From NCBI RefSeq assembly GCF_016916835.1, contig NZ_JAFFIX010000026.1, forward strand, positions 61,151 through 125,150: 64,000 bases of DNA, given 5' to 3'. Under the pieces are notes generated by a model. It searched no databases. It was not told where the DNA came from and saw only the letters and a list, made by a program, of their open reading frames with translations. This document shows, piece by piece, positions 1 through 8,414 of the stretch. Positions within the stretch are counted from its first letter, which is position 1; every line of letters starts with the position of its first letter. The translations under genes were made by a program, and so were the position numbers. This DNA comes from Actinacidiphila bryophytorum. Lineage in GTDB: Bacteria; Actinomycetota; Actinomycetes; Streptomycetales; Streptomycetaceae.

Positions 1-829
<829 letters not shown>

Positions 830-878
830 GGTCCTCCCAGCATGCCTCGCCCGGGCCGCGGCAAGGGCGGGCCGCCGG

Positions 879-933
879 CTCTGAATCGGCTGTGAGCTTC
901 CGCTTCGCGGGCGGACTCAGAGCTGATTGAGAG
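879..933. promoter_or_regulatory. Inverted-repeat operator candidate between divergent genes
   Basis: Two 18-bp arms, 879-896 and 916-933, are reverse complements at 15 of 18 positions. One arm reads CTCAGAGCTGATTGAGAG and the arms start 37 bp apart. They sit between the response regulator and the ferric-reductase gene. I infer a binding site for the adjacent OmpR-type regulator acting on both promoters. Confidence 0.5.
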
Positions 934-981
934 GTTTCGCCTGCACAGTGGCCCTGCAAGACCAAGGAGAGGAGCCGCCGC

Positions 982-2346
982 ATGACCACCACCTACAGCC
1001 CGCGCCCGGCGCGGCACGCGGTGGCGCCCGCCGGCCGGCGCTCCCCCGCCGCCGTGGTCCTCGCTCTGTGCTGGGCGGGCGCCGCCGGGGCGGTGGCCCT
1101 GTGGTGGCAGGACACCGGGGCCGTCGTAGGCCGCGCCGACTGGCTGCTCGGCGCCGGCCGCATCGCGGGCCTGCTGTGCGGCTACAGCTGCGCGCTGCTG
1201 GTCGGCCTGATGGCCCGGGTCCCGGTCCTGGAGCGGGGTGTGGGCAGCGACCGGGTGGCCCGCTGGCACGCGGCGCTGGGCCGCTACACGGTGTGCCTGC
1301 TGGCCGTCCACGTCACGCTGGTCCTGTGGGGTTACGCGGTCCAGGCCCGCACCGGCGTGCTCGGCGAGACGGCGACGGTCGTGCTGACATACCCCGAGAT
1401 GCTCAAGGGCACGGTCGGCGGGGTGGTCCTGCTCGCCGTCGGCGTCCTCTCGGTACGGGCGGTACGCCGCACGGTCCGCTACGAGACCTGGTACCACCTG
1501 CATCTGCTCACCTACCTGGCGGTCTTCCTTGCCTTCTGGCACCAGCTGGCCCTGGGCGCCGACTTCGCCGCGCACCCGGCGGCCCGGGCCTTCTGGTACG
1601 CGCTCTACGGCTCGGCGGCCGCGGCGGTGCTCTGGTACCGGCTCGCGGCGCCGCTGCGGCTGAACCTGCGGCACCGGCTGCGGGTGCACCGGGTGGTGCC
1701 GGAGGCGCCGGGCGTGGTGTCGGTCATCGTGACCGGCGAGCGGCTGCCGGAACTGGCCGCCCGGGCAGGCCAGTTCCTGCGCTGGCGCTTCCTGGCGCCC
1801 GGGCTGCGGTGGACGGCGAGCCCGTACTCGCTGTCCACGGCGCCGCGGCCCGACCTGCTGCGCATCACCGTCAAGGCGGTAGGCGGCCACAGCGCGGCCC
1901 TGGCCGGGCTGCGGCCCGGCACCCGGATCTGGGCGGAGGGTCCGTACGGCGCGCTCACCGCGGACCGCAGGACCCGGCAGAAGGTGCTGCTGCTCGCGGG
2001 CGGGGTGGGGGTCACGCCGCTGCGTGCCCTCTTCGAGTCGCTGCCTGCCAGGCCCGGCGACCTGACGCTGGTCTACCGGGCGCGCAGCGCGGAGGACCTG
2101 GCGCTGCGCGGCGAGCTGGAGGCGATAGCCCGCTCCCGCGGCGCCCGCCTGCACTACCTGCTCAACCAGGCCGGCGGCCGCAGCCCGCGGCTGACCGCGC
2201 AGGCCCTGCGCGGCTGGCTGCCGGACGTCGCCGGGCACGACGTCTACCTGTGCGGGCCGCCCGGCATGGCCGCCGCCTCCTACGAGGCGCTGCGTGCCGC
2301 GGGTGTCCCGGCCCGCCGCATCCACCACGAGTCCTTCGAACTGTGA
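982..2346 (+). CDS. Ferric-reductase-like transmembrane protein with FAD/NAD(P)H-binding oxidoreductase domain
   Basis: 454-residue membrane flavohaem-type oxidoreductase. The N-terminal half has about six hydrophobic segments with paired His residues (RWHAALGRY, AVHVTL, YHLHLLTYLAVFLAFWHQL) expected to ligand haem. The C-terminal half is a ferredoxin-reductase module: FAD-binding SPYSLST, NAD(P)-binding LLAGGVGVTPL and the terminal VYLCGPPGM motif. ATG at 982 follows AAGGAGAGG. It is the first gene of an operon with an FMN-binding protein and ApbE, which suggests electrons pass from cytosolic NAD(P)H across the membrane to an extracytoplasmic flavoprotein. The final acceptor cannot be told from sequence. 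Confidence 0.9.
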   Translation: MTTTYSPRPARHAVAPAGRRSPAAVVLALCWAGAAGAVALWWQDTGAVVGRADWLLGAGRIAGLLCGYSCALLVGLMARVPVLERGVGSDRVARWHAALGRYTVCLLAVHVTLVLWGYAVQARTGVLGETATVVLTYPEMLKGTVGGVVLLAVGVLSVRAVRRTVRYETWYHLHLLTYLAVFLAFWHQLALGADFAAHPAARAFWYALYGSAAAAVLWYRLAAPLRLNLRHRLRVHRVVPEAPGVVSVIVTGERLPELAARAGQFLRWRFLAPGLRWTASPYSLSTAPRPDLLRITVKAVGGHSAALAGLRPGTRIWAEGPYGALTADRRTRQKVLLLAGGVGVTPLRALFESLPARPGDLTLVYRARSAEDLALRGELEAIARSRGARLHYLLNQAGGRSPRLTAQALRGWLPDVAGHDVYLCGPPGMAAASYEALRAAGVPARRIHHESFEL

Positions 2347-2353
2347 GCCGCCG

Positions 2354-2851
2354 GTGAACTCCCCGACCCGCCGCCCGCTGCGGCGCATCCTGCTCAGCAC
2401 CCTGGCGACCGCCACGGGCGTGCTGCTCCTGCTCAGCCTCAAGCCGCACACGACGGGAGGAGCGGCGGCCGCGGGCGGTGCGGCAGCGACCGGCGCGCCC
2501 GCACCCTCCCCTTCCGCGACGGCGGGCCCGGGTACGGGCGCCGGCTCCGGTACGGGTGCGGGTACCGCCTCCGGCACCCGCACCGTCGAGGGCGACACCG
2601 TGCAGACCCGCTACGGCCCCGTCCAGGTGCGGGTCACCCTGCAAGGCGGCAGGATCACCGCGGTGACGGCCGTGCAGGTACCCCAGGACAGCCCCCGCGA
2701 CCAGGAGATCAGCGGCTTCGCCGTGCCCCAGCTCACGCAGGAGGCCCTGGCGGCGCAGAGCGCGCACATCGACACCGTCTCGGGGGCGACGTACACCAGC
2801 GAGGGCTACGTCCAGTCCCTGCAGAGCGCCCTGGACCGGTCAGGTGGCTGA
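2354..2851 (+). CDS. FMN-binding domain protein, secreted or membrane-anchored
   Basis: 165 residues from GTG at 2354, 7 bp after the upstream stop, so probably translationally coupled. An N-terminal hydrophobic segment (ILLSTLATATGVLLLLSL) is followed by an Ala/Gly/Thr-rich linker and a C-terminal FMN-binding domain with YGPVQVRVTLQGGRITAVTA and the flavinylation motif VSGATYTS, where ApbE attaches FMN to a Ser/Thr. The adjacent apbE gene fits. Its likely role is an extracytoplasmic electron carrier taking electrons from the membrane reductase encoded just upstream. Confidence 0.9.
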   Translation: MNSPTRRPLRRILLSTLATATGVLLLLSLKPHTTGGAAAAGGAAATGAPAPSPSATAGPGTGAGSGTGAGTASGTRTVEGDTVQTRYGPVQVRVTLQGGRITAVTAVQVPQDSPRDQEISGFAVPQLTQEALAAQSAHIDTVSGATYTSEGYVQSLQSALDRSGG

Positions 2852-3605
2852 GGCGGAGGCCGGGACCGAGCGGTGCGGCGGCCGGCTGCGGCGGGTCGAG
2901 CACACCATGGGGACCGTCTTCTCCTTCGACGTGCGCGGCGCCGGCGCCCGGGCCGCCGCGGCCCTGGAGGCGGCGGCGGCCTGGCTGTGCCATGTCGACG
3001 AGGTCTTCTCGACCTACCGGCAGGACAGCCAGGTCAGCCGGCTGGCGGCCGGGACGCTGGCGCTGTCCGGGTGCTCGCCCGAGGTGTGGGAGGTGCTCGG
3101 GCTGTGCGAGGCCGCGGAGCGGAACACCGGGGGCTGGTTCAGCGCGGGTTACGCGGGCGGCTTCGACCCGACCGGGCTGGTCAAGGGGTGGGCGGTGGAG
3201 CGGGCGGCCGCGATGGTCGCCTCGGCCGGCGCGGACGCGGTGTGCGTCAACGGCGGCGGCGACGTCCAGGTGCACGGCGGCCCGTGGCGTATCGGGGTGA
3301 GCGACCCGCTGCGCAAGGGTGCGCTGGCGACCGTCGTCGAAGCGGACGGGGAGCTGGCCGTCGCCACCTCGGGGCCTGCCGAGCGCGGCTGCCACATCCT
3401 CGATCCCCGCACCGGGCGGCCCCCGGCCGAACCGCTCGCCTCGCTCACCGTGGTCTGCCGCGGCCTGACCGACGCGGACGTCCACGCGACGGCGGGCTAC
3501 GCCATGGGCGGGCGTGCCCGCGCGTGGCTGGAGTCGCTGCCCGGCACCCGGGCTTTCGCCGTCGCGGCGGACGGCGGCACGTGGAGCACCGCGGGGGCCG
3601 CATGA
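2844..3605 (+). CDS. apbE: FAD:protein FMN transferase (ApbE family)
   Basis: 253 residues from GTG at 2844, overlapping the end of the FMN-binding gene by 8 bp. ApbE transfers FMN from FAD to a Ser/Thr of target flavoproteins. Family features visible: HTMGTVFSFD near the N-terminus, VDEVFSTYRQDSQVSRL, FDPTGLVKGWAVERA, AVCVNGGGDVQVHG, VATSGPAERGCHILDPRTGRP and the late DADVHATAGYAMG. No signal peptide is evident, so modification may occur in the cytoplasm or at the membrane. The substrate is almost certainly the SGATYTS protein encoded just upstream. Confidence 0.92.
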   Translation: MAEAEAGTERCGGRLRRVEHTMGTVFSFDVRGAGARAAAALEAAAAWLCHVDEVFSTYRQDSQVSRLAAGTLALSGCSPEVWEVLGLCEAAERNTGGWFSAGYAGGFDPTGLVKGWAVERAAAMVASAGADAVCVNGGGDVQVHGGPWRIGVSDPLRKGALATVVEADGELAVATSGPAERGCHILDPRTGRPPAEPLASLTVVCRGLTDADVHATAGYAMGGRARAWLESLPGTRAFAVAADGGTWSTAGAA

Positions 3606-3618
3606 CCTGGCAGAGAGG

Positions 3619-4698
3619 TCAGACCGGTTCGCCGGTGCGCACGCTGAGGGTGTCGTGCGGCGGCTCGCCGAGCAGCACCACCTTGAGCGCGCCGGTGTCG
3701 GCGGCGCGGCCGAAGACGTCGTAGGCCTCCGCCGTCCGCCCCAGCTCGAAGGTGTGGGTGACCAGCGAGGACGCCGGGAGGGTGCCGTCGATCAGCATGC
3801 GCAGCAGGGTCGGGGTGGAGGAGGTGTCCACCAGGCCGGTGCGCAGGGTGAGGTTCCGGCTCCACAGGTCCTCCAGGTGCAGCGCGGCCGGGCTGCCGTG
3901 GACGCCGACGTTCGCCAGGTGCCCGCCGGGGCGGACCATGCGGGCGCACAGCTCGAAGGCCGCCGGCAGTCCGACCGCCTCGATCGCCACGTCCGCGCCG
4001 AGCCCGCCGGTCAGGTCCGCGACAAGCTGTTCGGCCTCGCCCGCGGTGGCGATCGCGTCCGCGCCCAGCCGCTTGGCGGCCTCCAGCCTGGTCGGGGCCA
4101 CGTCGACGGCGACGATGCGGGACGGCGAGAAGAGCTGGGCGGTGGCGATCGCGGCGAGCCCGACGGGGCCGCAGCCGACAACCGCCACGGTGTCGCCCGG
4201 CCTGACCCGGCCGGCCAGCACGCCGACCTCGTAGGCGGTCGGGAAGATGTCGGCCAGCAGCACCGCCTCCCGGGAGTCCACCGACTCCGGCAGCGGGTGC
4301 AGCGACATGTCCGCGAAGGGCACCCGTACGTACTCGGCCTGCGTCCCGTCGACGGTGTGGCCGAGTATCCAGCCCCCGCCGCCGGTGCACTGCCCGTACG
4401 CGGCCTCGCGGCAGAAGCGGCAGCTGCCGCACGCGGAGATGCACGACACCAGCACCCGGTCGCCGGGCCGCACCCCGCGCACCGCGCTGCCGGTCTCGAC
4501 GACCTCGCCCACCGCCTCGTGGCCGAGGACCGTGCCGGGCGGCACGTCGGGCACGTCGCCCTTGAGGATGTGCAGGTCGGTGCCGCAGATACTGGCCGCC
4601 TCGACCCGGACGATCGCGTCCGCCGCGTCGCGGATCTCGGGGTCGGGCGTGTCCTGCCAGGCGGACCGCCCGGGACCGTGGTACACCAGCGCCTTCAT
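3619..4698 (-). CDS. Zinc-dependent alcohol dehydrogenase family protein
   Basis: 359-residue medium-chain dehydrogenase. Catalytic zinc site: SICGTDLHIL and GHEAVGEV; structural zinc loop CGSCRFC with a further Cys in YGQC. The Rossmann fold shows VAVVGCGPVGLAAI followed by VAVDVAPTRLEAAKRLGA, which suggests NAD rather than NADP. The substrate is unknown; formaldehyde or a short-chain or sugar alcohol is possible. ATG at 4698 follows GGAGAGGGTCC and is preferred to the upstream in-frame start. It lies 67 bp downstream of the XRE/PNPOx gene on the same strand and may share its transcript. It converges on apbE with a 13-bp gap. Confidence 0.9.
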   Translation of the reverse strand: MKALVYHGPGRSAWQDTPDPEIRDAADAIVRVEAASICGTDLHILKGDVPDVPPGTVLGHEAVGEVVETGSAVRGVRPGDRVLVSCISACGSCRFCREAAYGQCTGGGGWILGHTVDGTQAEYVRVPFADMSLHPLPESVDSREAVLLADIFPTAYEVGVLAGRVRPGDTVAVVGCGPVGLAAIATAQLFSPSRIVAVDVAPTRLEAAKRLGADAIATAGEAEQLVADLTGGLGADVAIEAVGLPAAFELCARMVRPGGHLANVGVHGSPAALHLEDLWSRNLTLRTGLVDTSSTPTLLRMLIDGTLPASSLVTHTFELGRTAEAYDVFGRAADTGALKVVLLGEPPHDTLSVRTGEPV

Positions 4699-4765
4699 GG
4701 ACCCTCTCCTTTGCACTTGACGGCGGTATGTCCGGTGCCACCGCTCCTCCCGGCTGCCTCGCAGG

Positions 4766-5434
4766 TCACATGCCGGTGATGCGGCGCCCGGTGATCTCGG
4801 CGGCCTCGACGCGGATCCACTGGCGGCGGTCGCCGCCCGCCCACGGCTGCGCCGGGTACTGCTCGTCCAGGCGCTGTTCCGTGCCGGGGTCGTCGATGCG
4901 CTCGGCGGTCCCGGTCAGCAGGACGCTCCAGCCCTCGCTGAGCCGCTCGTCGATCCGGTCGGCCTGGAAGGAGACCTCGGCGCCGCTCGCGGGGGCGGCC
5001 GGCCCCTGGGGCTCGGTCCTGTAGAGGACCGAGTGCGCCTCCACCACGTAGTTGACGGGCAGCACCACCGGCGCCGGGTCGCCCGGCAGCGCGATGTGCC
5101 CCACCTCGTGGGTGCGCAGCATGTCCCAGGACTCGGCTTCCGACAGGTGCGTCAGCACCGGGTGGGTGGCCCCCGCACCCGGTACTCCCCGGGGATCGCT
5201 GCGCCCCTCCAGCATCTCCTGGTAGCTCATCCCGAGGACGGCCGCGATCCGCATGAAGCCGCCGGGGTCGAAGCCCGGGCCCTGGGACAGCAGCTCCTGG
5301 AGATAGCGCGGCGCCATGCCGGACTGCACGGCCAGCGCGTTCTCGCTCATCCCCAGCTGCACCCGGCGCTGGCCGATGCGCCGCGCAAGGTCCTCGGTCT
5401 GCGACTGCTGCGCCGCGTCGGCGTGGGAGTTCAT
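4766..5434 (-). CDS. XRE HTH regulator fused to a pyridoxamine-5'-phosphate-oxidase-like domain
   Basis: 222 residues from ATG at 5434, which has a strong GAAGGAGGT ribosome site. Residues about 15-75 form an XRE-type helix-turn-helix (LARRIGQRRVQLGMSENALA, APRYLQELLSQ, FMRIAAVLGMSYQEML). Residues about 90-222 resemble a flavin-binding PNPOx-like split barrel (ESWDMLRTHEVGHIAL, LPVNYVVEAHSVLYRT, VSFQADRIDE, WSVLLTGTAERI). Such fusions are common in Streptomyces and probably couple DNA binding to a flavin or F420 cofactor. It is upstream of the alcohol dehydrogenase. Confidence 0.85.
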   Translation of the reverse strand: MNSHADAAQQSQTEDLARRIGQRRVQLGMSENALAVQSGMAPRYLQELLSQGPGFDPGGFMRIAAVLGMSYQEMLEGRSDPRGVPGAGATHPVLTHLSEAESWDMLRTHEVGHIALPGDPAPVVLPVNYVVEAHSVLYRTEPQGPAAPASGAEVSFQADRIDERLSEGWSVLLTGTAERIDDPGTEQRLDEQYPAQPWAGGDRRQWIRVEAAEITGRRITGM

Positions 5435-5679
5435 GGCAGGACCTCCTTCCATCAAGCGTCGCCCAGGTCACCCGGCAGCGCCAAGCGGCGGCCGCACGGA
5501 CCCCCGGCCACACCCGTGCCCGGCCGCACGGAGGCCGCCGCCACCGAGGCCCGGCCCGTGGCCGGGTTGCCGCGACTCATGGGCGGTTTTCGGCCGATAC
5601 GCAGGATTCGCGCGGATCCGCCGATGCCGCGACGCTACGGTGAGCCCGCAGATTTCCGTTCCGACCGAAAGGTCCCCCC

Positions 5680-6237
5680 GTGATCGGAAGCAAGCGGCTC
5701 ACCGTCTGGGCCGGCCTGGCCGCACTCGCACTGGCCGGCGTCACCCTCACCGCCACGCCCGCGCGGGCCGCGGGCGGCACGATCTCCTGCACCGGCTGGA
5801 GTTACACCACCTACAGCCCCGGGCTGACCAGCACCGTACGGCCGACGACGGTGACCGTGGCCGGGCGGCTGAACGTCGTCGGCCCGCACAGCCCGACCGG
5901 CAGCTGTCTGGCGCTCGGCTCCTCCGCCACGTCCGGGACACGCGACGTCACCGCACTGCTCGACGTGAGCTGCAACGCGATCCTCACCGAGACCGGCACC
6001 GAGACGATCATCTGGGACGACGGGCAGTCGACGTCGTTCACCTTCACCGCCACGGCCGCGCACATCGCGTCCGACACCGTGCTGACCGAGACCGGCACCG
6101 TCACGTCCGGCGAGTTCCTCGGCGAGAAGGTGGTGGAGACCTTCACCGCGGCCAACCTGGCCTTCGCCGACTGCGCCACCGACACCGGTGTGACCAGCCT
6201 CGACTACGCCACCGTCCTGACCATCCTCCCGCTGTAG
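5680..6237 (+). CDS. Secreted protein of unknown function
   Basis: 185 residues from GTG at 5680, preceded by GAAAGG. A typical Sec signal (KRLTVWAGLAALALAGVTLTATPARA, cleavage after ARA near residue 30, shown here only as a range) leads a Thr/Ser-rich mature domain likely to be mostly beta, with cysteines in ISCTGWSY, GSCLAL, VSCNAIL and ADCATD that could form two disulphides. I do not recognise a family with assigned function. It stands alone between the divergent XRE gene and the convergent antiporter gene. Confidence 0.75.
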   Translation: MIGSKRLTVWAGLAALALAGVTLTATPARAAGGTISCTGWSYTTYSPGLTSTVRPTTVTVAGRLNVVGPHSPTGSCLALGSSATSGTRDVTALLDVSCNAILTETGTETIIWDDGQSTSFTFTATAAHIASDTVLTETGTVTSGEFLGEKVVETFTAANLAFADCATDTGVTSLDYATVLTILPL

Positions 6238-6288
6238 CGGCAGTACGCCGCGGGGTGCCCGGCGGGCCGCGCGGGGCGTCCCGTACGG

Positions 6289-8073
6289 CTATCCGCCGGG
6301 CGTGTCGGGCGGTCCTGCGGCCGTCTGCGGGACCAGGACGACGGCGGTGTCGCCGGGCCGGGATTCGGGGCGGGAGCCCTGGGTGACCGGGACGAGCAGG
6401 CCGTCCGCCCGCACCACGAAGAGCAGTTCGTGGCCTGCGGGCAGCTCGCCGGGCGCGGGCAGGGTGCCGACCCGCGCACCGGCCTCGTAGCGCCGGTTCA
6501 GCTCCGGTCTGCTCAGGTCGCTGCCGAAGAGCGCGGGACCCCCGGTGTAGGGGGCGACCACGCCGTGCGCGCCGCTGGGGGCCGCGAGGCGGTGGACGGC
6601 GCCCTCGGTGGTCTGGCGCAGCGTCATCGAGGCGAGGGCGTTGAAGTCGTCCTCGTCGGTCAGCAGCAGCACCACGGTGACGCCCTCGAGCTCCGCGCCC
6701 GCCCCGCTGGCGTCGGCGAGCAGTTCGCCGGGGGCCAGCGGCAGGCCGGCCGCGGCGATCTTCTCGCGCTGGGCGGGCAGGCCCGCCCACATCAGCACGT
6801 CGAGCCCGGCGGAGCGCAGCGCCCGCGCCAGGTCCAGCACCCATGCGGCGCCGCCCACCAGCAGCGGGCGCGAGCGGGCCGGGCGCAGCACGCCCAGCCT
6901 GCGCGCGACCGGATGGGCCGTCAGCCCGTAGAGGGTGACGGTGGCGACGATCACCACGAAGGTGGCCGGGAGGATCTTGGCCGCGCCGCCGATGCCCTTG
7001 CCGACCAGAGTGGCCGAGAAGGTCGACGCGGTGGAGGCGGCGACGATGCCCCGCGGGTCCATCCAGGCCACGAACAGCCGCTCCTGGCGCGGGAGATCGG
7101 TGCCGTATGTGGCCACCGCGGTTGCCAGCGGGCGGACCACCAGCACCAGCACCGCGACCAGCGCGAGCGCGGGCAGCACCACGTGCCGCAGCGAGTGCGG
7201 GGTGACCGTCGCCGAGATGGAGACGAAGAGCAGCCCGATGATCATCGAGACCAGGGTGTCGAGGAAGGGCCGGCGGGCGGGCAGGTCGAGGCCCGGCAGG
7301 TTGGCCAGCGCCATCCCCATGGTCACGGCGGCGATCAGGCCGGTGTCGCCCCTGAGCACGTCGCAGGCGGCGGCCACGCCGACCACGGCGGCCAGTTGCA
7401 CCGTCGTCCCCAGCACCTCGCCCAGCGGCACGTACCGCAGCAGCAGCCACAGCAGGGCGGCCCCGACCACCCCGCCGGCAAGTCCGATGCCGGCGCTGGC
7501 CATGAACGCCCCCACCTGCGCGGCGGCGCCCTTGCGCTGCGAGGCGACGACGCCGTGGAAGACCAGCGCGCCCAGGATGCCGCCGATCGGGTCGATCAGC
7601 GCGCCCTCCCAGATCAGGATGCGCTGCAGCCGCTCACGGGGGCGGACGAAGTCCAGCAGCGGGCCGACCACCGTCGGCCCGGAGACGACCAGGATCGCGC
7701 CGAGCATCACCGCCGCCTGCTTCGACATGCCCAGCAGCGGGTCGGCGAGCAGGGTCGCGGCCACCCAGGTGACGAGGGTGCCGATCCACAGCAGCCGGAC
7801 CACCACCCGGCGGGTGTGGCCGCGCAGGCCGCCGAGGTCGAGGCCGAGGCCGGAGTCGTAGAGGATCACGGCGACCGCGAGCGAGACCATCGGCGAAAAG
7901 GCATGGCCCAGCAGCCGGTTCGGGTCGACGTCGTCGGTCAGGGCGCCCGCGGTGAATCCCGCGGGCAGCAGCACCAGGAGCGCGGGGACGCGCAGCCGGG
8001 ACGCCAGCAGTTGCGAGCCGACCGCCAGCACGACGATCAGTCCCAGGCCTGCCATCACCTGGTTCTCGGTCAA
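6289..8073 (-). CDS. Cation:proton antiporter (CPA1/NhaP-type) with C-terminal cytosolic domain
   Basis: 594 residues with about 12 membrane segments. The conserved intramembrane Asp pair is expected in the LIDPIGGILGALVFHG region, with the family motif WMDPRGIVAAST near residue 330. Na+ or K+ export in exchange for H+ is the usual role. A hydrophilic C-terminal region of about 200 residues has Rossmann/TrkA-N-like strands (VVLLLTDEDDFNALASM) and a TrkA-C-like end (LLFVVRADGLLVPVTQGSRP), suggesting nucleotide regulation. TTG at 8073 follows GGGAGG at 7-bp spacing; an in-frame TTG at 8130 would add 19 residues. Confidence 0.88.
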   Translation of the reverse strand: MTENQVMAGLGLIVVLAVGSQLLASRLRVPALLVLLPAGFTAGALTDDVDPNRLLGHAFSPMVSLAVAVILYDSGLGLDLGGLRGHTRRVVVRLLWIGTLVTWVAATLLADPLLGMSKQAAVMLGAILVVSGPTVVGPLLDFVRPRERLQRILIWEGALIDPIGGILGALVFHGVVASQRKGAAAQVGAFMASAGIGLAGGVVGAALLWLLLRYVPLGEVLGTTVQLAAVVGVAAACDVLRGDTGLIAAVTMGMALANLPGLDLPARRPFLDTLVSMIIGLLFVSISATVTPHSLRHVVLPALALVAVLVLVVRPLATAVATYGTDLPRQERLFVAWMDPRGIVAASTASTFSATLVGKGIGGAAKILPATFVVIVATVTLYGLTAHPVARRLGVLRPARSRPLLVGGAAWVLDLARALRSAGLDVLMWAGLPAQREKIAAAGLPLAPGELLADASGAGAELEGVTVVLLLTDEDDFNALASMTLRQTTEGAVHRLAAPSGAHGVVAPYTGGPALFGSDLSRPELNRRYEAGARVGTLPAPGELPAGHELLFVVRADGLLVPVTQGSRPESRPGDTAVVLVPQTAAGPPDTPGG

Positions 8074-8272
8074 GGCCGCGCCTCCCGCGGGTGACGGATC
8101 CTCGGGGACCTCCCCGGTGCGGTGACTCAATCACGCGCGCCTGCGGGCGCCGCCCGGCGACTCGCGGGCGTCATCCGCCGGCCGGCGCCGACTCCGCCGA
8201 ACGGCCCAACGACCCCGGCGCAATCGCCGGGCCCCGACCGGCAGGCAGCGGGCCTGATGTGACGCAGGCGTA

Positions 8273-8286
8273 GAAAAGCGCTTTCT
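8273..8286. promoter_or_regulatory. Upstream LacI-type operator for the pectate lyase gene
   Basis: GAAAAGCGCTTTCT has a perfect AAAGCGCTTT core and a one-base asymmetry outside it. It lies just upstream of a -35 box and 67 bp centre-to-centre from a second, perfect copy. LacI/GalR-family regulators bind such CG-centred palindromes. Confidence 0.7.
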
Positions 8287-8302
8287 GTTCGTGTCCGAGC
8301 TA

Positions 8303-8331
8303 TTGCCAACATCCTAAGGGGACTTTAAGCT
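8303..8331 (+). promoter_or_regulatory. Housekeeping-type promoter for the pectate lyase gene
   Basis: TTGCCA at 8303-8308 and TAAGCT at 8326-8331 are separated by 17 bp, a good sigma-70-type match. Transcription would start near 8338, just at the downstream operator, leaving a leader of about 75 bases. Confidence 0.6.
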
Positions 8332-8339
8332 CACGGCCC

Positions 8340-8353
8340 AGAAAGCGCTTTCT
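8340..8353. promoter_or_regulatory. Downstream LacI-type operator over the predicted start site
   Basis: AGAAAGCGCTTTCT is a perfect 14-bp palindrome at the predicted +1 of the pectate lyase transcript. Together with the upstream copy it flanks the promoter, an arrangement typical of repression by a looped or cooperative LacI-family dimer. Confidence 0.75.
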
Positions 8354-8414
8354 TAACGGGCCGACAGCACCCGGCCCCCACACCCCCCACGAAGAAAGCC
8401 CAGAGGAGACCAGG

